Part shown: one piece after another, positions 45,412 through 58,770 of the stretch
Numbering within the stretch: the stretch's first letter is position 1
Layout of the letters: the number at the start of each line of letters is the position of its first letter
Assembly (NCBI GenBank): GCA_933228675.1
Contig: OW121741.1
Coordinates: 119,767,564 to 119,831,563 of the forward strand
DNA: 64,000 nucleotides
From: Stomorhina lunata
Taxonomy: Eukaryota > Arthropoda > Insecta > Diptera > Rhiniidae
Direction: 5' to 3'
Notes under the pieces: model-generated
What the model saw: the letters and a program-made list of their open reading frames with translations, nothing else
The model's database searches: none
What the model was told of the DNA's origin: nothing
Translations under genes and position numbers: made by a program

Positions 45412-46540
45412 CGCCGAAAATGTTTCTAAAGAAATTTTTATGCCGAAAAATTTTCTATAGAAATTTTTTATGCCGAAAAATTTTCTATAGAAATTTTTTG
45501 TGTCGAAAAATTTTTTATTAAAATTTTTTATGCCGAAAAATTTTCTAAAGAAATTTTTATGCCGAAAAATTTTCTATAGAAATTTATATGCCGAAAAATT
45601 TCTATAGAAATTTTTTATGACGAAAAATTTTCTATAGAAATTTTTTATGCAGGAAAATTTTCAATAGAAATTTTTATGCCGAAAAATTTTCTATAGAAAG
45701 TTTTTATGACGAAAAATTTTCTATAGAAATTTTTTATGCCGAAAAATTTTCTATAGAAATTTTTTATGCCCAAAAATTTTCTATAGAAATTTTTTATGCC
45801 GAAAAATTTTCTACAGAAATTTTTTATGACGAAAAATTTTCTATGGAAATTTTTTGTGCCGAAAAATTTTCTATAGAAATTTTTTATGCTGAAAATTTTC
45901 TGTAGAAATTTTTATGCCGAAAAAATTTCTATAAAAATTGTTTATGCCGAAAACTTTTCTATAGACATTTTTTATGACGAAAAATTTTCCATAGACATTT
46001 TTCAAGACGAAAAATTTTCTATAGAAATTTTTTATGCCGAAAAATTTTCTATAGAAATTTTAATGCCGAAAAATTTTCTATAGAAATTTTTTATGACGAA
46101 AAATTTTCCATAGAAATTTTTTGTGACAAAAAATTTTCTATAGAAATTTTTTATGACGAAAAATTTTCTATAGAAATTTTTATGCTGAAAAATTTTCTAT
46201 AGAAATTTTTATGCCAAAAATTTTATATAGAAATTTTTTATGACGAAAAATTTTCTATAGAAATTTTTTATGACGAAAAATTTTCTATAGAAATTTTTTA
46301 CGCCGAAAACTTTGTATAGATATTTTTTATGACAAAAAATTTTTTATGATAAAAAGTTTTCTATGAATTTTTTATGCCGAAAAATTTTGTATAGAAATTT
46401 TTAATGCCGCAAAATTTTCTATAGAAATTTTTTATGAGGAAAAATTTTCTAAAAAAATTTTTTATGTCGAAAAATTTTCTATAGAAATTTTTATGCCGAA
46501 AAATTTTTCAATAGAAATTTTTATTTCGAAAAATTTCGAT
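45412..46540. repeat. 30-bp satellite array (family L, TATGCCG linker)
   Basis: About 37 units: CCGAAAAATTTTCTATAG, AAATTTTTT, ATG. Around the central CTATAG it forms a near-perfect palindrome of about 24 bp (TTTCTATAGAAA is exact). The linker alternates TGCCG and TGACG in blocks. Confidence 0.93.
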
Positions 46541-46574
46541 AGATTTTACAAACATTTTTTATACAAAAAAATAA

Positions 46575-48345
46575 AGAAAGTTTTTGCACCTAAAATTTTT
46601 CAAAAATTTGTTATTTTTATAGGAATTTTTGTTTATTTTTATAAAAAATTATTAAAAAGTTCTCTTTTTTATACAAATTTTTTAAACATTTTCTTACTTC
46701 TAGGAATTTTTTTTAACTTTCATAATTTCTTATTTTTTTAAAAATTTTTTAAAAAATTTTTTAAAAATTTTTTTAAAATTTTTATAAAAAATTTTCTAAA
46801 ATTTCGTATTTTAATAGGAAATTTTTTAAAAATTTGTTATTCTTATAGAAAATTTTTCAAAAATTTTCTATTTTTATAGGACATTTTTCAAAAATTTCTT
46901 ATTTTTATAGGAAATTTTTCAAAAATTTCTTATTTTTATGGGAAATTTTTTTAAAATTTCTTATTTTTACAAGAAATTTTTCAAAAATTTCTTATTTTTA
47001 TAGGAAATTTTTTAAAAATTTCTTTTTTTTATAGGAAATTTTTCAAAAATTTCTTATTTTTATAGGAAATTTTTCAAAAATTTCTTATTTTTATAGGAAA
47101 TTTTTCAAAAATTTCTTATTTTTATAGGAAGTTTTTCAAAAATTTCTTATTTTTATAGGAAATGTTTCAAAAATTTCTTATTTTTGTAGGAAATTTTTAA
47201 AAAATTTCTTATAATTATAGAAAATTTTTCAAATTTTTTTTATTTTTATAGAAAATTTTTCAAAAATTTCTTGTTTTTATAGAAAATTTTTCAAAAATTT
47301 TTTATTTGTATAGAAAATTTTTCAAAAATTTTTAATTTTTATAGGAAATTTTTCAAAAATTTTTTATTTCTTTAGGATATTTTTCAAAAATTTTTTATAT
47401 TTATAGGAAATTTTTTTAAAAATTTCTTATTTTTATAGGAAATATTTCAAAAATTTCTTATTTTTATAAGAAAATTTTCTAAAATTTCTTATTTTTAAAG
47501 AAACTTTTTCAAAAGTTTATTATTTTTAAAAGAACATTTTTCAAAAATTTCTTATTTTATATGATTTTTTTTTTAAATTTCTTACTTTTATAGGAAATTT
47601 TTCAAAAATTTCTTATTTTTATAGGAAGTTTTTACAAAAATTTCTTATTTTTATAGGAAATTTTTCAAAAATTTCTAATTTTTATAGGAAATTTTTAAAA
47701 AATTTCTTAGTTTTATAGGAAATTTTTCAAAAATTTCTTATTTTTATAGGAAATTTTGCAAAAATTTCTTATTTTTATAGGAATTTTTGCAAAAATTTCT
47801 TATTTTTATAGGAAATTTTGCAAAATTTCTCATTTTTATAGAAAAATTTTCAAAAATTTTTTATTTTTATAGGAAAATAAATCTCTTATATATATTGAAT
47901 TTTTTTTTTTAATTTTTTTAGGAAATTTAACAATAATTTTTTATTTTTATAGGAAATTTTTCAAAAATTTCTTATTTTTATAAGAACATATTTAAAAAAT
48001 CTCTTGTTTTTATAATAAAATTTTTCAAAATTTTTTTCTTTTTAAAGGACAATTTTCAAAAGTTTTTTAGTTTTATAGGAAATTCTTAAAAAAACTTCGG
48101 ATAAAAATGAGAAATTTTTGTTTAAAGTTTAAAATAAAAAATAATAATTTTTGAAAAGTTTCCTATAAAAATAGGAAATTTTTCAAAAATTTATTAATTT
48201 CAAAAATTTTCTAATTTTTATCAAAACGTTTTCAAAAATTTATTTTTTTTTATAAGAAATTTTTCAAAAATTTCATTTTATTTTTGGAAAATTTTCAAAA
48301 ATTTTGTATTTTTTATTTTAAACTTTAAACAAAAATTTCTCATTT
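46575..48345. repeat. 31-bp dyad satellite (family G variant with TTCTTAT)
   Basis: About 55 diverged units matching family G, except that the right arm reads AAAAATTTCTTAT, leaving one G-T mismatch in the palindrome (positions 4 and 24). Same orientation as family G. The right edge (48,050-48,345) includes inverted units with the centre TTTTTGAAAA. Confidence 0.9.
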
Positions 48346-49639
48346 TTACACGAATTTTTTTTGCCCCATGTTTCATTGCATAAACTTTAAATTTTATTGT
48401 GTTTTATCACTCTGAACAAATTTTCAATAAATTTATATTATTTGGTTTAATGAAGGACTATAAATTGTTGAGGATTTAAGCTAATAAGACTTCTGAATAG
48501 TTTATGGATAACAGTTTTATGTGAGAAAATAAAAAATGACTTAAAAGAAATCCACTTTATAGTTTTAAAAACATTTTCTTGTAACAATACCTAAAATTTC
48601 AGCTGCCCTTTAAAAACGGACTCCACTTCTAAAAAAAAAACCTTTAGTGGCTATCTAATCTCAACCAAAACTAAAATTTACCTTCAAACTCTTGTCTGTC
48701 TAATCGAAACGAATAAATTTTATTTCACATGTTTAACAGCTACTTTCATTGATATTTGATATAAAAAAACCTTAAAAATCTCATCGAACATAAAAACCAT
48801 TAAAGAAAAGGAAAGAGGAAAAATTTTATCAAAAAGAACCTATCGCACAATAAAAACCAATCAATATAACTACAAACAGCCAAAAAAAAACAGCTGTCAA
48901 TTTGTTTAAACACCTCAAATAACACAAATTTGAATTATTTACACAATCATTTCCTACACAATCATTATCAGTTAACAATTGAACATCAATTTGACTAATA
49001 GGAAAATGTAAAAGCAATGTAACACCCAAAAGCCTTCGTGCCTCTAGAAAACCTAAGCAAAATGGAAAACCAAAGAAAACCTCAAAACATAGACATACAT
49101 ACATTTATATCTGAAAATTACCTTTTATTTAGATTACAAACCACACCATGAAAAAGTCATGTTAAAAAATGAAATCTACTCAAATACATTTGAAAACATG
49201 AGCAAAAAGGCAAGAAGCCATTTAACTAAAAAGTAACCGCTATAAATAAACGAAAAATTTTCTTTTGAATTCTGTCTATGTTGTTATTGTATTTCCTAAA
49301 TCCTATTTAGAAGTTTACTCTAATACATGAACAAACACAAATTTATAGCAAGTTTTCAAATAAGTTTTGGATACAAAGTAATCAATGATAACAGTGGGTG
49401 AGCAGCGAATTGTAGAGCACACACGTCAGATGTCATTATAAATCAACATGCCTCGGAAAATACATGGACGAGTCAGCCACAACAACAAGGACTCAATAAA
49501 CGAATGCCAGGATTAAGAGCAAACAACAAAACAAATTTGAAGAGATCAAAAAAAATGTATAGAAGCAAACATCTGGAAAGGTATTAGACAGTAAAAATTT
49601 TTAAGTTTAACTAAATAAAAGGCAGATGTTTTAGGTAAT
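48346..49639. other. AT-rich non-coding stretch
   Basis: Non-satellite DNA of about 1.3 kb with no recognised gene; open frames are short and without domains. Confidence 0.4.
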
Positions 49640-51620
49640 TTAATATATAAAAGGAATTTTATCAAAAATTATCCAAAAAAAATGTTTTAATTTTATAGAA
49701 ATTTTTTTTTTTTAATTTTTCATTTGTTTATAGCAAAAATTTTCACAAGTTTTTAGGAAATTAAAAAAAAGTTATTTCTATAGAAATTTTAAAAAATTTC
49801 ATATTTTAGGTTTTATGACATTTTTTTTAATTTTTTACATTAAAGAAAATTTTTTAAAAAATGTTCTTTTTCTATAGGAAATTTTTTTTAAAATTTCGTT
49901 TTTAATAGGAAATTTTTTTAAAAATTTCTTATTTTTATGCGAAATTATTTAATAATTTCTTATTTTTCTATGAAATTTTTATAATATTTTATTTTTTTTA
50001 GGAAATTTGTCAAAAATTTCCTATTTTTATAGGAAATTTGTTAAAAATTTTCTATTTTTATATGAAATTTTTCAAAGATTTCTTATTTTTATAGGAAATT
50101 TTTGAAAAATTTCGTTTTTTATAGGATTTTTTCAAAAATTTCCTATTTTTATAGGATTTTTTTTTTTCAAAAATCTCCTATTTTTTTTAGGAAATTTTTC
50201 AAAAATTTTCTATCTTTTTAGGAAATTTTTTTAAAAATTTCCTATTTTTATACTAATTTTTAAAAAAATTTCTATTAGGATTTTCTATTATAGGATTTTT
50301 TTTTTAATTTTCTATTTTTATAGGATCTTTTTCAAAAATTTCTTATTTTTGTAGAAATTTTTTTTTTTAATTTCCTTTTTTGTACTAAATTTTTCAAAAA
50401 TTTACTATTTTTATAGAAAATTTTGCAAAAATTTTTAATGCTTATAGGAAATTTTTCAAAAATTTCCTATTTTTAAAAGAAATTTTAAATTTTTATAGAA
50501 AATTTAAAAAAAAATTTCTATTTTTATAAGAAATTTTTTTTTTAATTGTCTATTTTTATAGGAATTTTTTTTAAATTTTTCTATTTTTATAGGAAATTTT
50601 GGAAAAATTTTCTATTTTTAAAGGAATTTTTTTTAAAAATTTTATAAATTTATAGGAAATTTTTGAAAAAAATTTTATTTTATAGGAAAATTTTAAAAAT
50701 TTTATAAATTTATAGATACTTTTTAAAAAAAAATTTTAAAAAATGTTCTATTTTTATAGGACATTTTTAAAAAGTTTCTTATCTTTATAAGAAATTTTTC
50801 GAAAAAAAAATTTTTATACGATTTTTTTTTAAATTTCCTGTTTTTATAGGAAATTTTTTAGAATTTTTATAGAAAATTTTTTAACATTTTTCTATCTTTA
50901 TAGGAAATTTTTCAAAAGTTTTCTATTTTTATAGAAAATGTTTGTTTTTTTAAAGGAAATTATTGAAATATTTTCTATTTTGATATGAATTTTTTAAAAA
51001 ATTGTTTAGTTTTGTTGGAATTTTTTCTAAAATTTTTTATTTTGATAGACAAGTTTTCATTAAGTTTTTATTTTTATATGAAATTTTTGTAAAATTTTCT
51101 TTTTTGATAGGAAATTTTTTAAAATTTTTCAATTTTTATAGGAATTTATATATAAAAAATTTTTTTCAAACGAAATTTTTAAAAAATTTTCTATCTTTAT
51201 AAGAAATTTTTGATAAATATTCTGTTTTAATAGGAAATTTTTAAATATTTTCTGTTTTTACAGGAAATTTTTAAATATTTTCTGTTTTTACAGGAAATTT
51301 TTCAAAAATTTTTCTATTTTTTTTAGGAAAATTAAAAAAAAATGTCTATCTTTATTTCAAAAAAATATCCCATTTCACAGGCAATTATTTAAAGTTTCTT
51401 AATTTTAAAGGAAATTTTTAAAAAATTTCTTATTTTTGTAGGAAAATTTTTGAAAATTTCTTGTTTTTATTCCAACATTTTGCAAAAATTTCTTATTTTT
51501 TGAAAAATTCTTTATTTTTGTTGGTAATTTTTAAAAAATTTCTTTTTTTATAGGAAATTTTTTAAAAACTTTCTATTTTTATAGAAAGTTTTTTAAGAAT
51601 TTCTAAATTTTGTAGAATGT
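49640..51620. repeat. Degenerate 31-bp dyad satellite (family G related)
   Basis: Units of AGGAAATTTTTCAAAAATTTC and TATTTTTAT type with many indels and T-run expansions, plus orientation. Far less homogeneous than 25.2-26.1 kb or 54.6-58.4 kb, suggesting an old array. Confidence 0.85.
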
Positions 51621-53439
51621 GAATGCAAGAAAAAAAAATCTTATAGATTGTAAATTTATAATTTATTGATGATGAATACATTATTTGTTTACTCTGGTAA
51701 AAAAAAAAAAAACAAAACTATAGTTCGACAGTGAAAATCAGCTAACCATATAACTTACAAATATTAATATTAGGTGGGTTCACAAAACATTTAAGTCTTC
51801 AAATTCAATTTCATGGTCAATAATTTTTCTATGCTAAAAGAAGCAGGCTATGATATTTCTAAGCTATCTTTTGGTGCTGTGATATGCCATCAACAAACTC
51901 GGTCTATAAAACAGTTTAATAGTAACATAATTTCGTCTTAGTAAATGTAATTTTTTTAAAGAATTAATATTTTCAAAGACATTCATTTATATCCTAATGG
52001 ATTTACTACATTTATTTTGATATTTATTGGAATGCTGACCTTATGTTCTGTGTGTTCAAGTCTAAAAAAATTGTTTGAAAATTTAATTTAATTTAATCGC
52101 AGTTCCAGTTGATCCACCTTAATGATTTACATTTTTTATATAAGTTTCCATATATGCAAAAAAATGAATATAGTTTCTTTAAACTGACACAATGAACAAA
52201 TACTAGAAGTAGTAGAAATTGTATAAGTGAATGAATAAGTGAGTGAGTGACTCAATGGCTGACTACAGTGCTATATCCTTTTTTTTCATTTATTCACGTA
52301 AAGGACATTCACTCACACATAGGCACACTTATGCAAACATATAGGCAAGCACCAAAAACCAGCCAACCAACTTAATATCCTTTACAGTATTTATTTTTTT
52401 TTTTTTTTCATTTTTTTATTTGTTTATCAAGAGTAGATTGAAGGTGTTTTTTCCATTATACGAATGTTTGAACAAAACGACACAACAAGGTAGAAAAAAA
52501 TTAAAACAAGATCACTACTACTCTACTTGGCATGTGGCCTCTTTTACAGATGCATATGTACAAGGATAACTGACTGACTCCTGCTAAAGAACGTTTGAGA
52601 ATGAGCGAATGTTTTTATGTCTAAATACAGACTTGCCATTGTGTTTTATTCAAAATGTATCTTTTGTTTGTTTATGTATGTATTTTTGCTTATGTGTTTG
52701 TATGTTTAGTCCTAAAAGGACTCAGGCACTATAAATACTCCTGCATTTCACTTTACTAAAGATGAGTGGTTAAAATTGCTGCAGCCAGAGCTGAGAGGGT
52801 GTGCAAGGGTGTATAAATGTATTTAGAGATAGTCACCTTATGTGTCAATTTATTTTGTTTCTTTACAGGGATCCTTTCATTCGATTCCATTCAGCTGCCT
52901 TTGCTCTATTTTGCACCTTTACGGTTTTTATGTCTCTGTTTAATTTTTGGCTTTTTGTGTCTTTTTGTTGTGATGTATTCTGATGTCCTTCCATTTGCCT
53001 GGGTGTCTGTCTGTCTGTTTGCTTGATTTAGATAACAGAGATGAACATATGTAAACTCCTTTTAATGTGTTATGGGTAGGTTGACCTTAAAAATTATCAG
53101 ACACTTATTCATCCTTTTGTTTAATTTCAGCCTTAATTTTCCATATGACAAAAGGATAAGTTAAATTAATTATAAAATTTATTTCGAACAATTAATTTAC
53201 TGGTGATACTTTGTGGTTTGTTAAAAAGGATAAATAATAAAAGACTATAATTTTAATAGCATTGGAGAATGACTGAAATTTTCAAAGAAATTTTAAATTT
53301 TGTAATAAATTTTAAATTTTGTAATAAATATATAATTAAAAAGATTCTTAAAAAATTTTGAATAAAAATAAGAATTTTTTGAAAAATTTCCTAAAACATA
53401 AGAATTTTTTGAAAATTTTCAAATAAAAACAAATAAGAA
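51621..53439. other. AT-rich non-coding stretch
   Basis: No gene recognised. The 52,200-53,050 part is closer to average composition and may be unique host sequence. It has a TATAAATA at 52,730 but no good start signal at the expected distance. Overlapping 60-69 codon frames at 52.8-53.0 kb have no recognisable domain. Confidence 0.4.
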
Positions 53440-54175
53440 AGTGATATAGTCGGTCAAGCCCAACCATATGATGCCCTTCACCACTTAGCATAAAGGTGTT
53501 ATTTTTCGTGTATAAAGACAAATGTTTGCTAAGTTTTGTCATCATACAAACATTTTCTCAAAACTTATATATTTAAGCTGTTTCCGTCATTTCGACCTAT
53601 ATGAGAGCTAGGGTAAAATGTGGACCGATTATCTCGAATTTTAGCATATCTCGAATTTTAGCTTTATAAAAATTATGCATGCAACTTAAAATTATGCATG
53701 CAACCTTCAATTGTCATTATCTTCAGATTTACGAGCGTTAGTTATATTTATCTCATTTAGTCCTCTTTGATAGAAGAGTTTGAATGAGAGCTATGGTGAA
53801 ATGTAAACCGATTTCAACAAAATTTGGTAAAGTAATTATATATTTACATAAGCAGTCTTAGTTTAAAATTTCATAAAAAAATGTTGATATTTGAGGCCAA
53901 TATATCAATTTCGAGAAGTGGGAACTATGGGAAGTACAACCAAAAAAACATCAGCGCCAAATTTCATCGAATTACTTTTAGAATTGGGACCTGTAGTTTG
54001 ATTACATGGTTTACATGTGGGTCCAACCAGCCGGACGGACGGAACTACCCAGAAAGTGATTCTAAGACAATTCGTATACTAAAAGGTGGGTCTAATACAA
54101 ATATTTCTATGTGTTATATACATCAGCAAAAACTTATAATACCCTTTTCACCTATGATGGTGAAGGGTGTAAGTA
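53440..54175. repeat. Decayed dispersed repeat, calyptrate-fly type
   Basis: Begins near AGTCGGTCAAGCCCAACC with CCCTTCACCAC and ends with the imperfect hairpin ACCCTTTTCACC / GGTGAAGGGT (about 54,142-54,170). Inside are two copies of an AGAGCTAGGGTAAAATGTGG-like module (53,605 and 53,790) and CCAGCCGGACGGACGGA. It is related to the repeats at 16.6-18.65 kb. The 131-codon plus-strand frame (53,881-54,276) runs across this repeat into satellite and is not a gene. Confidence 0.6.
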
Positions 54176-57100
54176 AAAATGAAAAATTTCCGATAAAAAT
54201 AGACAATTTTACAAAAATTTCCTATCAAAAAACAAAATTTTTCGAGAAATTTCCTAGAAAAACAGAAATTTTTTGAAAAATTTCATATAAAAATCGACAA
54301 CGTTTAAAAAATTTCTTATAAAAATAAAAAAGTTTAACTATAAAAATATAAAATTTTCCTAAAATAGAAAATTTTTTAAAAATTTCCTATAAAAATAGCA
54401 AATTTAAAAAAAAAAATTCCTGTAAAAATAGAAAGTTTTTGAAAAATTTCCTATAAAAATAGAAAATTTTTGAAAAATAACCTATCAAAACAGGAAATTT
54501 TGAAAAATTTCCTTTCAAAATAGAAAATTTTTCAAAAATTTTCCTAAAAAAATAATAAATTTTTGAAAAATTTCTTATAAAAATAGAAAATTTTTGAAAA
54601 ACTTGCTATAAAAATAGAAAATTTGTGAAAAATTTTCTATAAAAATAGAAAATTTGTGAAAAATTTTCTATAAAAATAGAAAATTTGTGAAAAATTTTCT
54701 ATAAAAATAGAAAATTTGTGAAAAATTTTCTATAAAAATAGAAAATTTGTGAAAAATTTTCTATAAAAATAGAAAATTTGTGAAAAATTTTCTATAAAAA
54801 TAGAAAATTTGTGAAAAATTTTCTATAAAAATAGAAAATTTGTGAAAAATTTTCTATAAAAATAGAAAATTTTTGAAAAATTTTCTATAAAAATAGAAAA
54901 TTTTTGAAAAATTTTCTATAAAAATAGAAAATTTTTGAAAAATTTTCTATAAAAATAGAAAATTTTTGAAAAATTTTCTATAAAAATAGAAAATTTTTGA
55001 AAAATTTTCTATAAAAATAGAAAATTTTTGAAAAATTTTCTATAAAAATAGAAAATTTTTGAAAAATTTTCTATAAAAATAGAAAATTTTTGAAAAATTT
55101 TCTATAAAAATAGAAAATTTTTGAAAAATTTTCTATAAAAATAGAAAATTTTTGAAAAATTTTCTATAAAAATAGAAAATTTTTGAAAAATTTTCTATAA
55201 AAACAGAAAATTTTTGAAAAATTTTCTATAAAAATAGAAAATTTTTGAAAAATTTTCTATAAAAATAGAAAATTTTTGAAAAATTTTCTATAAAAATAGA
55301 AAATTTTTGAAAAATTTCCTATAAAAATAGAAAATTTTTGAAAAATTTTCTATAAAAATAGAAAATTTTTAAAAAATTTTCTATAAAAATAGAAAATTTT
55401 TGAAAAATTTTCTATAAAAATAGAAAATTTTTGAAAAATTTTCTATAAAAATAGAAAATTTTTGAAAAATTTTCTATAAAAATAGAAAATTTTTGAAAAT
55501 TTTTCTATAAAAACAGAAAATTTTTTAAAAATTTTCTATAAAAATAGAAAATTTTTGAAAAATTTTCTATAAAAATAGAAAATTTTTGAAAAATTTGCTA
55601 TCAAAATAGAAAATTTGTGAAAAATTTTCTATAAAAATAGAAAATTTTTGAAAAATTTTCTATAAAAATAGAAAATTTTTGAAAAATTTTCTATAAATAT
55701 AGAAAATTTTTGAAAAATTTTCTATAAATATAGAAAATTTTTGAAAAATTTTCTATAAAAATAAAAAATTTTTGAAAAATTTTCTATAAAAATAGAAAAT
55801 TTTTGAAAAATTTTCTATAAAAATAAAAAATTTTTGAAAAATTTTCTATAAAAATAGAAAATTTTTGAAAAATTTTCTATAAAAATAGAAAATTTTTGAA
55901 AAATTTTCTATAAAAATAGAAAATTTTTGAAAAATTTTCTATAAAAATAGAAAATTTTTGAAAAATTTTCTATAAAAATAGAAAATTTTTGAAAAATTTT
56001 CTATAAAAATAGAAAATTTTTGAAAAATTTTCTATAAAAATAGAAAATTTTTGAAAAATTTTCTATAAAAATAGAAAATTTTTGAAAAATTTTCTATAAA
56101 AATAGAAAATTTTTGAAAAATTTTCTATAAAAATAGAAAATTTTTGAAAATTTTTCTATAAAAATAGAAAATTTTTGAAAATTTTTCTATAAAAATAGAA
56201 AATTTTTGAAAAATTTTCTATAAAAATAGAAAATTTTTGAAAAATTTTCTATAAAAATAGAAAATTTTTGAAAAATTTTCTATAAAAATAGAAAATTTTT
56301 GAAAAATTTTCTATAAAAAAAGAGAAAATTTTTGAAAAATTGTCTATAAAAATAGAAAATTTTTGAAAAATTTTCTATAAAAATAGAAAATTTTTGAAAA
56401 ATTTTCTATAAAAATAGAAAATTTTTGAAAAATTTTCTATAAAAATAGAAAATTTTTGAAAAATTTTCTATAAAAATAGAAAATTTTTGAAAAATTTTCT
56501 ATAAAAATAGAAAATTTTTGAAAAATTTTCTATAAAAACAGAAAATTTTTGAAAAATTTTCTATAAAAATAGAAAATTTTTGAAAAATTTTCTATAAAAA
56601 TAGAAAATTTTTGAAAAATTTTCTATAAAAATAGAAAATTTTTAAAAAATTTTCTATAAAAATAGAAAATTTTTGAAAAATTTTCTATAAAAATAGAAAA
56701 TTTTTGAAAAATTTTCTATAAAAATAGAAAATTTTTGAAAAATTTTCTATAAAAATAGAAAATTTTTGAAAATTTTTCTATAAAAACAGAAAATTTTTTA
56801 AAAATTTTCTATAAAAACAGAAAATTTTTTAAAAATTTTCTATAAAAATAGAAAATTTTTGAAAAATTTTCTATAAAAATAGAAAATTTTTGAAAAATTT
56901 GCTATCAAAATAGAAAATTTGTGAAAAATTTTCTATAAAAATAGAAAATTTTTGAAAAATTTTCTATAAAACTAGAAAATTTTTTAAAAATTTTCTATAA
57001 ATATAGAAAATTTTTGAAAAATTTTCTATAAATATAGAAAATTTTTGAAAAATTTTCTATAAAAATAGAAAATTTTTGAAAAATTTTCTATAAAAATAAA

Positions 57101-58420
57101 AAATTTTTGAAAAAAAATTTTTTTTATAGAAAATTTTTCAAAAATTTTCTATAAAAATAGAAAATTTTTGAAAAATTTTCTATAAAAATTGAAAATTTTT
57201 GAAAAATTTTCTATAAAAATAGAAAATTTTTGAAAAATTTTCTATAAAAATAGAAAATTTTTGAAAAATTTTCTATAAAAATAGAAAATTTTTGAAAAAT
57301 TTTCTATAAAAATAGAAAATTTTTGAAAAATTTTCTATAAAAACAGAAAATTTTTGAAAAATTTTCTATAAAAATAGAAAATTTTTGAAAATTTTTCTAT
57401 AAAAATAGAAAATTTTTGAAAAATTTTCTATAAAAATAGAAAATTTTTGAAAAATTTTCTATAAAAATAGAAAATTTTTGAAAAATTTTCTATAAAAATA
57501 GAAAATTTTTGAAAAATTTTCTATAAAAATAGAAAATTTTTGAAAAATTTTCTATAAAAAAAGAGAAAATTTTTGAAAAATTGTCTATAAAAATAGAAAA
57601 TTTTTGAAAAATTTTCTATAAAAATAGAAAATTTTTGAAAAATTTTCTATAAAAATAGAAAATTTTTGAAAAATTTTCTATAAAAATAGAAAATTTTTGA
57701 AAAATTTTCTATAAAAATAGAAAATTTTTGAAAAATTTGCTATCAAAATAGAAAATTTGTGAAAAATTTTCTATAAAAATAGAAAATTTGTGAAAAATTT
57801 TCTATAAAAATTGAAAATTTGTGAAAAATTTTCTATAAAAATAGAAAATTTTTGAAAAATTTTCTATAAAAATAGAAAATTTTTGAAAAATTTTCAATAA
57901 AAATAGAAAATTTTTGAAAAATTTTCTATAAAAATAGAAAATTTTTGAAAAATTTTCTATAAAAATAGAAAATTTTTGAAAAATTTTCTATAAAAATAGA
58001 AAATTTTTGAAAAATTTTCTATAAAAATAGAAAATTTTTGAAAAATTTTCTATAAAAATAGAAAATTTTTGAAAAATTTTCTATAAAAATAGAAAATTTT
58101 TGAAAAATTTTCTATAAAAATAGAAAATTTTTGAAAAATTTTCTATACAAATAGAAAATTTTTGAAAAATTTTCTATAAAAATAGAAAATTTTTGAAAAA
58201 TTTTCTATAAAAATAGAAAATTTTTGAAAAATTTTCTGTAAAAATAGAAAAATTTTTAAAAATTTTCTATAAAAATAGAAAATTTTTGAAAAATTTTCTA
58301 TAAAAATAGAAAATTTTTGAAAAATTTTCTATAAAAATAGAAAATTTTTGAAAAATTTTCTATAAAAATCGAAAATTTTTGAAAAATTTTCTATAATTTT
58401 TTGAAAAATTTCCAATTAAA
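54176..58420. repeat. 31-bp perfect-palindrome satellite (family O), largest array
   Basis: About 135 units, very homogeneous from 54,600. Each has arm ATAGAAAATTTTT, central G, complementary arm, then AAAA. It is the reverse-orientation counterpart of family G with one base pair changed on both arms. The first 10 units or so carry TTTGTG instead of TTTTTG. Marker variants recur at long distances (GCTATC at 55,598, 56,901 and 57,739; AGAGAAAA at 56,321 and 57,562), showing block duplications. One monomer at about 57,115-57,150 is inverted, with central C. Confidence 0.97.
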
Positions 58421-58560
58421 ATAGAAACATTTTTAAAAAATTTCCTACTAAAAAATAATAAAATTTTTAAAAATTTTCTATTAAAATCGAAAATTTTTGA
58501 AAAATTTCCTATAAAAATATAAAATTTTGTATAAAAACTAAAAAATTTCCTATAAAAACA

Positions 58561-58770
58561 AGAATTATATTAACACTCATTCTGAAATAGAAATGAGTGT
58601 TAATATAATTCTCGTTTTCCATGTCGCTTAAGAATTCAGTCAAATAGATGATCTTAACTACTGGTATCTAACAGTTGTTGACACAGTGTGCTGGTGAAGT
58701 CCGTAGCGGGACAGAAAATGCAACATTCCACAGTGCTAAGTGTCACATAGTTTTTTCAGTATTCTTAAAA
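58561..58770. mobile_element. Diverged partial relative of the foldback element, with terminal hairpin
   Basis: Starts with a perfect hairpin: a 21-bp arm (58,561-58,581), a 10-nt loop and the complementary arm (58,592-58,612). Downstream, at about 58,695-58,750, GTGCTGGTGAAGTCC and GCGGGACAGAAAATGCAAC correspond to GTGCTGATGACGTCC and GCGGGACAGAAATTGCAAT in the right arm of the element at 28.24-29.09 kb. It lies at the edge of a dyad satellite, like its relative. Confidence 0.6.

Noticed and set aside
52725..52760. TATAAATA with TTTCACTTT as a core promoter
   Set aside because: Spacing of about 20 bp is too short for a TATA-initiator pair, and TATA-like strings are frequent by chance in this DNA.
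53881..54276. 131-codon plus-strand frame
   Set aside because: Starts in a decayed dispersed repeat and ends in satellite sequence, so it is fortuitous.
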